A stretch of 64,000 nucleotides of DNA from the NCBI GenBank assembly GCA_905221605.1, contig CAJNDS010002131.1, forward strand, positions 432,001 through 496,000, given 5' to 3'. The stretch is from Symbiodinium natans. Its lineage: Eukaryota; Sar; Dinophyceae; Suessiales; Symbiodiniaceae. Positions 22,901 to 33,639 of the stretch are shown piece after piece; position 1 is the first letter of the stretch; each line of letters begins with the position of its first letter. The translations under genes were made by a program, and so were the position numbers. The notes under the pieces were generated by a model, which saw only the letters and a program-made list of their open reading frames with translations, ran no database searches and was not told the DNA's origin.

Positions 22901-25900
22901 AACATTAGAATTGTAAGAACGAAACAGAAGATAGAAAGTGTTGTGAAAGAGTGAGCAATTTTATAGGTAAGAACTGAAAGGACGCACGCTTTTATTAGTA
23001 AAATTGAGAACGAGAGAACAAAATGTGCGCCTTAATGAATCTTATATTATAGCGCCTCTGTTTAAGAGAGCTAGGTAGGATGCCTGGACCAGCTTCGTCG
23101 CGACCTCGAAAGCCAGCGGCCACGAGTCCGACTTTCCTTCGTTGTCGGGGGCGGCCCTAAACCCTAAACCCTAAACCCTAAACCCTAAGCCCTAAAGCGC
23201 CGTTTAGGGCCTCCGGCTCCCCGCCTCAACTGTTTCTTCCACTCCTACGGCACATAGTCTCTCAGAGCAGGCGCCTCGGGGCTCAGCTCCTAGGAGCAGG
23301 TCCTGTACAAGGGGTAAACCCTAAACCCTAAACCCGAAAAACCCTAAACCCTAAACCCCAAACCCTAAACCCTAAACCCTAAACACTGACCTGCTCTGTC
23401 TACGTGCACCCGAAGTGTCGCGCCGCCGCGCGCAGGGCCGCGCCCCAGTTTTCCAAGTCGATGCTGGCGAGGCTGGGGAGCTTGGACACCGCCTCCAACC
23501 CAGCCTGCGGAGAGGGTTTAGGGTTTAGGGTTTAGGGTTTAGGGTTTAGGGTTTAGGGTTTAGGGTTTAGGGTTTAGGGTTTAGGGTTAGGGTTTAGGGT
23601 TTTGAGGGTTGAGGGTTTAGGGTTTTGAGGGTTGAGGGTTTTGGGTTTAGGGTTTGGGGTTTAGGGTTTTGAGGGTTTAGAGTGGGCTGGGGTCGTTTCG
23701 GGTTTCGGGATTCTTGTGGCTTTTTGTCGAAAGGGTTCTGGGGGTTCAGAATACGTCAAGAAGAAGGTGGCGTGTGGTGCATCAGGTTTAGGGTTTCTGT
23801 TTGGGCTTACAGTTCAGGATTTAAGGTTCTGGGGTTTCGGGTTTAGGGTTTAGAGTTTAGGGTCTAGGGATTCTTGTTTCTGTTTGGGACAGTTCACGGC
23901 TTCATTTTTGGGGGGGGGGGGTTCTTCTGCGGCTGGCCTGGGGAGATCTCTTCGAAAGGCCCTGGAAGAGCCACAAGAAAAGCCGCGGCTCAGCTGAAGC
24001 CTGGTCCACCATGGGCAACTTGAAGGTTCATTTTGGGCAGATACAGGTGGGGGGTTTAGGGTTTAGGGCTTAGGTGGTGGTGGAGCTCTGGTTCAGGGGA
24101 TTGTGGCGTTGCTTTTCGGGATTTAGGGCCTCAAGGTTCTACTAGGGGTCTTAGGGTCCCTAAACCAAAAACCCTAAACCCTAAGCCCTAGACCCTACTT
24201 ATCCGGGTTCAGGGCTGAGGGATTTTAGGGTTAACCAGGAATTGGTTTAGAGTTCAGGGTTTCGGGCTTAGGGGTTAGGGGTTAGGGTTGAGGGCTGAGG
24301 GTTTAGGGTTTAGGCTTTAGGCGTTAGGGTTTAAGGCTTAGGGGGGACATCCCAAGCTACACACCCCATGAACCCGAAAAACCAAAACAAAAAAGAACAT
24401 AAACCCTGTCTACGAAACGTATAAACACAACAGAAGCCGGAAAAGCCGTCCAAGTTCGGGTTTAAGTTTAGGGTGCAGAGGCTTTGTTGGTGTTTGGGGC
24501 TTCGGAATGTTTAGTAGAGTTCGGGTCTTTGGGAGCTTTCTTGGGGGGCAGACCAGGTGCATTCTGACTTCTGCCTAAACCCTAAACCCGAAACCCTAAA
24601 CCCTAAACCCTAATGCCGGGACTTTGCACCCTTCAGGGAACATGACCGCTAGGAGTTCAATAACCTTAGCAGAGAGGTTCTAACAGTTCTGGGCAAGGTT
24701 GCGCTTTCGGGCTTAGGGTTTAGGGTTTAGGATTTAGGGTTTAGGGTTTAGGGTTGAGGCCTGGACCGCTAAAGAAGCGCGAAAAAGGACCACAGAGGTC
24801 CAAACGAATGTAGGGTTTAGGTTTTCGGGTTTAGGGTTTGGGGTTTAGGGGTTTAGGGTTTAGGGTTTAGGGGTTTGGCTGGCTGGGCCTTCTTGTAAGT
24901 GGCCGCGTCCTCCGCGCAGCGCTCCAGGAAGCCGAGAGCAGCAGCCGGGGCGGCGGCGCAGACCGAGATCACCTGCTGGGATGTTGTTTCTCAGGGTTTG
25001 GGGTTTAGGGTTTAGGGTTTAGGGTTTAGGGTTTAGGGTTTCAGGTTTCGGGTTTAGGGTTTAGGGTTTAGGGAAACCATGTTAGGGTCGATCCTCGGGC
25101 CGTAGAGTCTTTAGGGGGCGGAGGGGTAGAGGGGTCTAAGCTTTGGGGCAGTATTAGCTCTGAAGCTCAAGCCCGACTGAAGGAGGGGACGAACGAAGCA
25201 TGAAGGGGCAGTTTTTGAGAGGGAGAGTGCGGTTTTTAGGGTTTAGGGTTATAGGGTTATAGGGTTATAGGGTTATAGGGTTATAGGGTTATAGGGTTAT
25301 AGGGTTATAGGGTTATAGGGTTATAGGGTTATAGGGTTATAGGGTTATAGGGTTATAGGGTTATAGGGGGTCATAGGGGGTTATAGGGTTATAGGTCGGG
25401 TTTAGGGTTTAGGGTTTAGGATTCTATTGTCAACAAGAATGGTTCTGTGCCCTTTGTTGGGGGCTTGGGATGGCTCGAGCCTTTCGCAGCTCATGCTGCT
25501 GCCAGCGCCGCTGGGGCACGTCGACGATCAGCTGAAGAGTCAGCTGCGGCAGCCGCGCGGCAATGGAGGTGGCCGTGGCAGATGGCACCGCCACGTTGGG
25601 CCACCAGCTTTCGATGACTTCCGGGCTGGCCGCCTTCAAGAGCCGCGCCGCCGTGGCTGTGGAAGAAGTGGAGACCACGGAGAGCAGCTCGGGGGTGACG
25701 GTGACGACGCCTTCCAGGGCACCACTGCCCAGCCGCGCCAGCGCGGACAGCCCCGCCCGCCGCCGCGCGGCGCTCAGCACGGGTACCCCCGCCGCGCCCT
25801 CCGCGCCCACGGGGCCCAGGCCGAGGAGGCGAAGGAGCCGCGGGGGGTCCGTCTTCAGCAGAGCCGTCAGGGCACGCACTCCGACGGTGTGGGAGGCCGA

Positions 25901-26137
25901 AACCGCCAGTTCCTCAAGGCGCTCGCCCAGCGAGGCAAGCGAGGCAGCTTGAACAGCCCACGCACCCCGTCCGCCAGACACTGGCCGTGGCCCCTGTGGC
26001 CCTTGCGGCCCCTGTGGCCCTTGAAGCTCTGCCAACAGTTCCTCGAGGGCCACGCTGCTCAAAGTGCGGAGCTGCCGGGCCGCATCTCCGTCGTAGGCGC
26101 CATGGCTGGCAAGCTGCTTCACAGCCTCCAGCGACAT
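10945..26137 (-). CDS. Large multi-exon HEAT/ARM-like helical-repeat protein
   Basis: Start ATG at 26137 (MSLEAVKQLASHGAYDGDAA); stop TGA at 10947-10945. Exons whose frame I checked at most junctions: 26137-25481, 24972-24889, 24018-23938, 23504-23410, 23156-23084, 22469-22402, 21543-21454, 20711-20610, 20414-19828, 19155-19064, 18642-18574, 16241-15843, ~14184-14016, 13922-12874, 12609-12469, 11639-11550, 11256-10945. Further likely exons lie near 18390-18310, 17938-17825, 17520-17457, 17040-16985, 16770-16690, 16431-16345, 15752-15645, 15498-15395 and 15268-15180. Donors are mixed (GC, GA, GT); acceptors are AG, usually followed by G. Summed, about 1600 residues, mostly Leu/Ala-rich helical pairs such as RVALLRDLSDLHLFDAEAG, typical of HEAT/ARM scaffolds. 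The last exon has a Ser/Glu/Pro-rich linker. No catalytic motif, signal peptide or membrane span. Introns carry TTTAGGG arrays. Family seen as helical repeat only; function unknown. Confidence 0.8.
11290..11480. repeat. Degenerate TTTAGGG array in intron
   Basis: Telomere-like heptamers with TTTAGGC, TTTTGGG and TGTAGGG variants, between the last two exons of the HEAT-like gene. A related short array follows at 11670-11720. Confidence 0.9.
14641..14747. mobile_element. 107-bp MITE-like element with 16-bp perfect inverted ends
   Basis: The left end GTTGGGATGTTCCCCC and the right end GGGGGAACATCCCAAC are perfect reverse complements. The interior includes GATTAAGGGCTGTTAGTA, which recurs with the same right end at about 54150-54188 and 58360-58400. 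It lies inside an intron of the HEAT-like gene. No clear target duplication was seen. Confidence 0.75.
16455..16563. repeat. (TTTAGGG)n array, about 15 perfect units
   Basis: Uninterrupted TTTAGGG heptamers in an intron of the HEAT-like gene, antisense to that gene. Confidence 0.97.
17538..17650. mobile_element. Short inverted-repeat element (GGAGGTTC family)
   Basis: Left end CTTGGAGGTTCCTGGGTAG and right end CTACCCGTGAACCTGCTGG are imperfect inverted repeats. The same ends recur at 27489, 55793, 57366 and 58132. It lies in an intron of the HEAT-like gene close to the acceptor of the exon at ~17520-17457. Confidence 0.6.
17965..18300. repeat. TTTAGGG array grading into TTTAGAAGG variants
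   Basis: About 12 heptamers are followed by a zone in which TTTAGGG alternates with GGTTTAGAAGG units. It is intronic in the HEAT-like gene. Confidence 0.9.
19165..19390. repeat. 11-bp minisatellite (YAAGGGAASTT)
   Basis: About 19 copies of CAAGGGAACTT, TAAGGGAAGTT and close variants, immediately upstream (on the minus strand) of the exon at 19155-19064. Its AAGGGAA core differs from the TTTAGGG heptamer. Confidence 0.9.
19505..19818. repeat. Long (TTTAGGG)n array, about 44 units
   Basis: Nearly perfect heptamers broken only by single-base variants near 19650-19690. It ends 10 bp from the exon at 20414-19828, so it fills the downstream intron, antisense to the gene. Confidence 0.98.
22252..22580. 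repeat. Two TTTAGGG arrays flanking an exon
   Basis: Arrays at 22252-22352 and 22482-22578 bracket the 68-bp exon at 22469-22402 on both sides, both in the same (TTTAGGG) orientation on the plus strand. Confidence 0.95.
25238..25405. repeat. (TTATAGGG)n octamer array
   Basis: About 18 copies of an 8-bp telomere-like variant, homogeneous across the array and flanked by ordinary TTTAGGG units. It lies in the first intron of the HEAT-like gene. Confidence 0.97.
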
Positions 26138-27488
26138 CTCTGAAGCCCTAGCGACGCTCCCAAGCCTACAATGGAAGGATTTCCGTGATCCCCCGCTCGA
26201 TGGCCTCCAACTGTCAGCTGATGTGTGTGCTCTTGCACGAGCCAACGCACTATATCTCAAGATGCACAAAGCGGAGAGGGGGCCAGGGGTGGGGAAAGGC
26301 CGGTGGGGACGGCTAAGATGGTGGGAACGCACAGGCTGGGCACACAGCGGCACACGGCTCGTGCAAAAGCACACCATCAACTAGTGGGACCAGCTAGCGA
26401 GTGATCACGGGGATCCTTCAACAACCCCTTTATGGCCGGAATGTCTCACTGTCAAGGGACCCATGCAGTCTGTCTTCGCTCCTTTAGCAGCACTTGTCAA
26501 ACGCATTGCAAGATGCTGTGAACGCGTGGCACATCAGCTTGCCAGCACATCGAACCGAAGCCTCTGCCAGCAGTGCAATCATCTGCTCACGATCTCAAGT
26601 GCTCCGCTACTAGCCTGCTTATCCTTTTCGTGTGTGGGCGACAGGATCAGCCTCAACATCGCTGACAGATGTCAAAGTTATCTGGCATGCGGCATGCATT
26701 CGATTAAGGACAGGTTTGACATACAGCACCATCAACAAAGGTAGGAACAGTTGCATATGCTAATACTATACTCCGAACCACAACCGCGATTCGAAGCACT
26801 ACCCAGCTTAACCATGACTTCAAGGAAGTATGCACACTCGCTGTGGATCTCTAGCGACAGCATTGATGGAATCATCAAAGACAAGGTCGGCTTCAGAGTG
26901 GAAGAGTGGACACGTTCCGGGTTTGGGTTTTGGATGCTTGCGGACGCTTGGGTGTGTTGAAACATGTCATGCTGCTTTTCCTCTCTCTGGCGGCCACGCG
27001 TGGTCTATTCGCAGTATACTCCTTTAGAGAGTCCATCCTACCATGCAAAGCTTGCGTGGGCTGTGCAAAACACCCTCTGATACTGCGAATGTTCACCCGC
27101 GGGGTATTCCAGGTCAAGCGCACAAAACTCAATTCAAAGGAGGTGTACACACCCAAAAACACTAATCGCCCATCCATGCGATCCTGGACCTTCGGTTCAA
27201 CGATCACCCACCCTTTCTCTCCGCTGCCGATTTTTTCGGCTTTGAGAAATTCGAGAAGTTTGGCTTGGTCAATGGCTTAGGACAGAGGGCGTAGGGATTT
27301 GCATGGCAATCTGCCACAGTCTGTACACATGAGGCGAGATGCCAAATAAGGGCCACCCGCCGTGAAAATGGCGACCCCTGGGGGAACCTGTCCCGAAAGC
27401 ATGCCGGTCCGATTGACGAACGTGGCCCTGGAAAAACATCTCCCCGGTCTTAGCGGGAAACGTCGAGCTTCTGCATGCACATGCTTGG
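26138..27488. other. Spacer upstream of the HEAT-like gene
   Basis: This holds the presumed 5' flank of the minus-strand gene starting at 26137. Weak ORFs exist on both strands at 26890-27280 (for example LVFLGVYTSFELSFVRLTW on the minus strand), but none matches a family I know. No TTTAGGG arrays occur here, in contrast to the introns on either side. Confidence 0.4.
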
Positions 27489-27612
27489 CTTGGCGGTTCC
27501 TGGGTACTTAAAACCAGAGCGATGAGTCTACTTCTAACCTACATAGGGTACCGGGGTGGCGTACAAGCACAAGCATACTTGGGGTTCTTTCAGTACCCAT
27601 GAACCTCCAAAG
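27489..27612. mobile_element. Short inverted-repeat element (GGAGGTTC family)
   Basis: Left end CTTGGCGGTTCCTGGGTACT and right end AGTACCCATGAACCTCCAAAG are imperfect reverse complements enclosing about 80 bp. The right end is close to the family consensus seen at 58132-58221. Confidence 0.65.
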
Positions 27613-27803
27613 GTTGGGATTCAGGGGGTTTAGGGGCCAGAGCTCGGCTCAGAGCGATCACCGCACGGTGAGGTGGAGCAAATCCAAGCCCTCCACCTTC
27701 TTCGACTGGCCACCACGCACGACACGATTCCCGCGGCCGCGCTATAGACAACTGCAGGCGCCACAGGCTGCCGGAGCGCCAAGGCACCTAGGATGGCCCC
27801 TTT

Positions 27804-27912
27804 AGGGTTTAGGGTTTAGGGTTTGGGGTTTAGGGTTTAGGGTTTAGGGTTTAGGGTTTAGGGTTTAGGGTTTAGGGTTTAGGGTTTAGGGTTTAGGGTT
27901 TGGGGTTTAGGG
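27804..27912. repeat. TTTAGGG array
   Basis: About 15 heptamers with two TTTGGGG variants, between the inverted-repeat element at 27489 and the 3' end of the TIR-like gene. Confidence 0.95.
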
Positions 27913-27993
27913 TTAGAGCCCTCTGAAAAACATTCCTGAAGATGATCCTCTTAAACCCATCAAGAGAAAATATCAGATGCTTCAGGGGTTTGC

Positions 27994-30900
27994 CTAGGCA
28001 CTCAGTCCGAAGATGCACATGAGGGCCCCGGCCAAAAGGACCCAAATCAACAGCGTCTTCCCGTAGTCCAGCAGCCTCCCAGCAGGAGCCGCAAAGCGAT
28101 GGCAGACGAAATACACCAGCTGAATGTAGTGCACGCAGAGGACACCTACACTGAACTTGGAACCCTAGCACAGATTCTAATTTTCAGCTGTTTTTGAGGA
28201 GCTACTAGTACCCAAAATTTAACAACAATGGTTCCAAGTACCTCTAAGAAACTGTTTGCAACGCATCTCACAAGGAACGTGCTCAGAATAACCTCCATGG
28301 TGGAGGTTGGCGACTGGCACTCCTCCAAGAACTTAGCCACGTTGAAGGTGATGAAGGGCGTTGCAATCATCAGCCAATAAGCACCCGGAAGGTCGGTACT
28401 CGAAAAATGCTGTGTCAGCTCATCCGCCAACGGCCCTCTCACATGTTGTGCGAATGATGATGAGCTTCCATACCACGAGGAAATGGCCGCAAGAATGCAC
28501 TCTCGGTCTTCGACGGTGCGGCAGTGGACTTCTGAAATGTCAAAGTTGCGCAGCTCATTCACGAGGTGATGCTTGTCATTCAGCGTGCCTCGCAGAACGT
28601 GGAACAACAGATAGCTGGGAAGCATAGTAAGCGCCACGACCACCTGGGAAACTCCACTCCGAGCGTTGAACCGCCACTCGTCAACGATGATGACTATGTA
28701 AAGGCCCAGAACCACGCAGAGGAGCCCGCTTTCGACAAACAAAGGCTTGAGAACAATCCTCCAAGGTAAGCGGGACTGGTCTGGTGAGGCGGCTGCTATA
28801 TGGTTCAGTGGTTTTGCCTTGCTGTTGAAACGGACTGTTCAGAATACAAGCCGTCTTATTGCGCGTACTCGGACGACACTCATGACCTTGACTATGACAA
28901 GCGCTACTTCTGCTTTCAAGACCGTCCTTCCGGAGGGATTGGCTTTGTGGAATGCCGCCATCTCAAAGACGCACCACCTGTATTGCTCGGAGAACTACTC
29001 GCCAGAGAGTGGGCGCAACGACCCAACACTCTAAGACGCGAACCCGAAGCCCCCTGACCGATGCCCAGGATTCCTGAAAGGGCCCTAAACCCCACGGCCC
29101 GAAACCCCAAACCCGACAAAAACCTAAGCATGAAACCCTAGAACGCCACAACCAGGGCGGGGCGCAGTCGGGAGAGGTAAGGGGGACTCCAGAGGATGCG
29201 CAGCTCGGACGCCGCAGCCAGAAATCCGCCCAAGCCGTAGATGCCTTTCTGCATCATGTCAGGGTCGGCCTTTCGGGGCTCTGCCAGCGCTTCTTCTCTT
29301 GCTGGGGTTTAAAGTTTCGGGTTTTGGGGTTTAGGGTTTAGGGTCTAGGTTTCGGGTTGTTTGAGGCTTTGGGGTTTAGGGTATAGGGCTTTTTAAAGTT
29401 TAGGGTTTAGGGTTTAGGGTTTGGGGTTTGGGGTTAGGGTTATGGCTATAGGGGCAATGCTTGTGCATCTGCCTGGTTGATGCACACGGCGTCAAAAAAG
29501 CACATCTCTTCCGGCTCGCCCCGGAATGTTGCCCACGCGGGCATGTAAGGCGTGGACAGGAGCCCACAAACCGAACCGAGAAGAGCACCTTGCTTTGAGG
29601 CTCTCGCGTGTTTCGGGCTCATGCTTACGCGTTTTAGGGCGCGTGGTATAACATGTACAACTTGTACAACAACACACAAAAAGATGGAGAAACAAAAAAA
29701 ATGCAGGCCTGCTTGTTCCAAACCCTGGACCTCCCTGAAACCGTCAACCCTCAACCCTCAACCCTCAACCCTAAACCCTAAACCCTAAACCCCGGCCGAG
29801 TGGCCCATCCACATGGCCGGTTTCGGCGCAATGAAGTACGGAATCTCCTGAAAAAACACGGAAAAACAGGATATCCTGGGGTTCTTTTTGGTTGGTCTTA
29901 CGACAATAAGAGACTCGCACAAGTTTAAGGTTTAGGGTTCAGGGTTTAGGGTTTAGGGCTTAGGGTTTAGGATTTAGGGCTTGGGGTTTAGGGTTTAGGG
30001 TTAAGGGTGTGCATGCTAGGTCGCGCGCTCGGGCGTGGAACGCCCCGGGCCGCGCGCTCGCGTTGCCTTAACCCGGGCACCCGAACTATTCTCAACTAGG
30101 GTTTAGGGTTCACCCCCCAACCCCCCTCAAGCGGGGCTTTTACTTCACTCCAGGAAGCATCTCATCTCACAAGCCCCACCTTAACCTCGACGCCGAGGGC
30201 TCCTGCCCGGGCCGCCCTGAGCAATACATCCTGAATCCTAAGAACAGGCCTAAACCATAAAGACCCCCAACCGTAATTCCTAGACCCCAAAGGCCATGAA
30301 CCGGACATGGTGTGGAGGCCCTTATTAACTTGAAGTGGTTGTTGGGGAGTCGCTGGCTGAAAGCCCCTGTCTGGAAGTCCCTGCTTGGGGTCCCTGCCTG
30401 GGAGGCCCGCGAGGCCCCTGCCTTTGGGAGGGTCCCTGCCTGGTCCAGGAATCCAGCCACCAGGGGCATGGACCCCAAACGGCCTGGGGATTGGGGTTCT
30501 ACAAAAGGTGGTCTGGATACGGCCATCCCTTAGGCCGGAAGCAAGGCCAGGGTCGTTGGCCTGTACAGGACAAGCTGGTGAGGCTTTACCCTCACCTCTC
30601 CGCGACCCGCTCTTTTCGTATGGGCGCTCGGGCTCTGAGCCCTCGGCCAAACCGTTCGGGGTCTGTCACTCGACGGCAGCGACCCCTCACTCTGTTTAGG
30701 ATTTAGGGTTTAGGGTTTAGGGTTTGGGGTTTAGGGTTTAGGGATTAGGGATTAGGGTTTAGGGCTTAGGGTTTAGGGTTTAAGGTTTAGGGTTTAGGGT
30801 TTAGGGTTTAGGGTTTAGGGTTTAGGGTTTAGGGTTTAGGGTTTAGGGTTTAGGGTTTAGGGTTTAGGGTTAGGGTTTAGGGTTTAGGGTTTAGGGGAAT

Positions 30901-31560
30901 ACAGATCCCCAGATAGTAGGATTCCCTTACAATAAGGACCCCCCATAAGGTACCCCTAATTTTGGAAACCCCCCCCACTTTATGGCTTTGAGGGTAGCTG
31001 GCGCATTGCGTTTGCCAAGTGACAGGGTTCAGGGATGCGGCCATGTCCCAAACCTCAAACCCTAGGTCATCCCGATAACCCTTAAAAGCCAAAGCCCTTT
31101 AAGCCCTACAAGCCCTACAAACCCCATGAACCCTATCGATCCAAAAATCCCTAGAACTCTCCAGACCCCGTCTCCAGCGTTGCGTGCAGCGTGGCTCCAA
31201 GAACCATGCCCAACAGCCAGCCGAGAAGGAAGTTGTAGGACCCGAGCTGCACGAGGAGCGCAATGACCTGGCGCTTTGAGCGATTAGGGCTGGGAACACG
31301 GGTTGGGAAACTTCGGTTTCAGGGTCGCTTTTGCGCTTGTGGGGTGCCATTTGGGGTTTAGTGACCCTACACCCCCCGTCCTTTTTTATTATTTTTTGGG
31401 GGGGGGTTTAGGGACGTGCAAGAACTGACTACCCCTTCACCCTTTTTGAGCATCGCCACCTTGCGCCAGCCTGGTGTGTGCCACGTGTGAGACAGGAAGA
31501 TGTCAAGCTTCGACACCTTGTGGGACCTCGTCCAAAGGGATGCTTTCACCGGCTCTTGAA
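27994..31560 (-). CDS. TIR-like, multi-pass membrane protein of a dinoflagellate-expanded family
   Basis: Exons, right to left: ~31560-31460 (DIFLSHTWHTPGWRK, a TIR-like first strand), ~31280-31166 (membrane span QLGSYNFLLGWLLGMVLG), 29847-~29800, 29588-29473 (FRGEPEEMCFFDAVCINQ), 29269-29166 (KGIYGLGGFLAAASELRILW), 28977-28927 (WCVFEMAAFHKANPSG), 28758-28212 and 28155-27994, stop TAG at 27994. Frames join cleanly from 29588 to the stop, giving RILWSPPYLSRLWCVFE. The front half resembles the TIR/TIR-like fold, here interrupted by membrane spans; the back half has several more spans and a DISEVHCRTVEDRECI block common to this family. Donors include GC and GA. Likely membrane-bound; TIR domains can signal or cleave NAD, but no catalytic Glu was assigned, so activity is unproven. 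The true start lies upstream and was not found. Confidence 0.7.
30698..30896. repeat. TTTAGGG array, about 27 units
   Basis: Heptamers with scattered TTTGGGG, ATTAGGG and TTTAAGG variants, inside the TIR-like gene. It abuts a copy of the AGTAGGATTCCCTT repeat family at 30907. Confidence 0.95.
30905..30985. repeat. Dispersed GTAGGATTCCCTT repeat, copy 1
   Basis: ATAGTAGGATTCCCTTACAA is followed by TAAGGACCCC, TAAGGTACCCC and GGAAACCCCC. The same ordered blocks recur at 49745, 50895, 55520, 59745 and 62140. Confidence 0.75.
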
Positions 31561-33220
31561 GATCCTTGGTGCGAGTTTAACTAGGGTTTAGGGTTTCGGG
31601 TTTAGGCCGGTTAGGGTTTAGGAAGTAGGGCTCAGGCCTGAGGGTTTGGTGAAGGTTTCGGACTGCGCTCCTGGCTTTTAAAGGTAAGCAAGGCTCTGAA
31701 CTACCTGTGAACCTCCTTTGGCGCTACCTACTATGCAAAAAACAAATGCAAGGGCAGCCAAGGATCAATGGGAGAGTTCACCCAAAGCTTCCCAAGGTTT
31801 CGCAAGGAGGCTCGCAATGGAATCCCTCGTAGCAGGTCTTTCTCAAGAACGAAGTTCTCCAGGCGCTCGCTGCAACGCGTCGAGCGTGAGGCCCTCCCAG
31901 TATCTTCGCCACAGACGGGATCGCAGGAGCCACCATCAGAGGCCTCTCTACATTCGGGTTTAGAACGGCAATTGCGCTCAAAAACCCAAAGAAGTTCTTA
32001 AGCCACATCCTTTACCAGAACGTTTCTGAACTCGAAACACCCTGTTTTGTCAAAGTTCCAACGTCTTAACTTGAGAGAAGCTTCGGGTCCAGAGCCCGCA
32101 TAGCTGGGCATGTCTGTAGGCAGATCGGGTATATCATGGGCACCACGTCCGGCACACACCTGGACAGCTTGACAACACTACCAACTGAGGCTGGGCTTGA
32201 AGATTTCAGGTTTGAGTCTTCGATCCTCTCACAGAGGGAAGGTCCAAAAAACACGACGATGCTTGTGCCTGAGTTAAAGAAGAAGGGTAGCCCCTTCCTG
32301 CTGGTTCTCAAAGAGGCACCTCCTGAACTTCGGGTGGGGCGTCATCAGCTTTGCAGCAGCTGCGGCTGTTTCCCATTGCGGAGGCCCCCTAAACGTGCAA
32401 AGCAGACCAGGGGGGCTTTCAACTGCATGAACACGTGCAGGCAACCGCTGCAAGAACCTGCGAGCCAAACTAAGGCCATCCTGACATGGCGCACAACATG
32501 CTGGCAGTTTATACATCGCTGACAGAAAGAAACACCCCACGTCTGCAAGTCTTCCTGACCCTGCTGCAGTTCTTTCCACAGTATCTTTGGACGGGAGTAT
32601 CCTCCTAACCGATTGAAAGCATGGTATTTCTTGCGAGTCCACTTCTGTCCAATCTGTCCAGGACGTGGTTGTGGCTTTGCCACCACTTCCTTTCGATTTG
32701 GGGTTTGCCTCTGAGTCCTGGACCCAAGTGCCTGAGCTGAACGACGATAAAAAGGAGAATCCATCGAACGGAAACCCTCGACCAGCTCACGGCGACCCAT
32801 GATAGTGGCACAATACACAAGGAGGCTGTCGAGGAAGAAGGGACGCCTCTTCCACTGCCAAGCTGCGGGATGAGAGTGCCCCATTTCAGGTATACGAGCT
32901 CGCGAGGTCACTGAAATGCATGTGGGCTGGTTTGACTTGTGCCCATAAAAATTGAGCACCGTTTTAGCAGGTCCGGTCTGCGTCAAAAACCCAAAAGACC
33001 AAGAAAAAAAACGGTACATTGCCAGATTTGCGATTTAGGGGGTTTAGCGTGTTTAGATATTTCAACATTGAAAGGCTTGGCAGTCCTGTCGGTGGCTCTT
33101 TTTTCGCGAACTGCTGCCTCAAGGTTCCGGTGTTGGCAGTCACCGAGTGACCGAGCGCGGGGTGGGAGGGGTGTGGGTGGGTTGTGGTGACTCGAGACGG
33201 TATTGTTTTCGGTTGGCCGT
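31561..33220. other. Region with unassigned ORFs
   Basis: A minus-strand ORF of 224 codons (33019-32345, with HAFNRLGGYSRPKILWKELQ and several Cys) and a plus-strand ORF of 128 codons (32136-32522) overlap. Neither matches a family I recognise, and coding cannot be confirmed. Upstream exons of the TIR-like gene could lie here. Confidence 0.3.
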
Positions 33221-33261
33221 GCGTTTAGATTCTCAATGTTTTGGTTTTGGTAAAGTTTGGT

Positions 33262-33600
33262 GATTGTGAGGGAGGTGTTCGTTCTGGTTTTTGTTCTCCG
33301 TTTTGAGCAGAAACACCGGTGTTCGTTCCGGGTTTTGGTGTTCGTCTGGTGCTCGTTCTCATGGTGTTCGTTTGGTGCTCGTTCTCGGTTGGTGTTCGTT
33401 TGGTGCTTGTTCTACAAAGCGGTAAGTAAGAAGGAGAACGAACACCAAACGAACACCAGGAGAACGAACACCAAACGAACACCAAATGAGAATACCAAAT
33501 GAGAACGAACACCAAGCGAACATCACCTAGAACGAGCACCAAACGAACACCAAGAACGAACACCCAGGAGAACGAACACCAGAACGAACACCAGCCCCCG
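33262..33600. repeat. Large imperfect palindrome of GTTCGTTTGGT units
   Basis: The left arm (about 33262-33412) repeats GGTGTTCGTTTGGTGCTCGT. The right arm (about 33434-33600) repeats its complement, AGAACGAACACCAAACGAAC. A unique loop of about 20 bp (ACAAAGCGGTAAGTAAGAAG) lies between them. Each arm is itself a degenerate minisatellite with a roughly 11-20 bp period. Confidence 0.9.
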
Positions 33601-33639
33601 CGCTTGCCAAAAAACACAAAAACAAAACATAATTTCAAC

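Noticed and set aside
25238-25405. CRISPR array
   Set aside because: It is an uninterrupted octamer with no spacers, in eukaryotic intron context.
28800-29057. Plus-strand ORF (KPSYCAYSDDTHDLDYDKRY) that looks coding
   Set aside because: The opposite strand at 28977-28927 encodes WCVFEMAAFHKANPSG in phase with both neighbouring exons of the TIR-like gene, so the plus-strand frame is a shadow.
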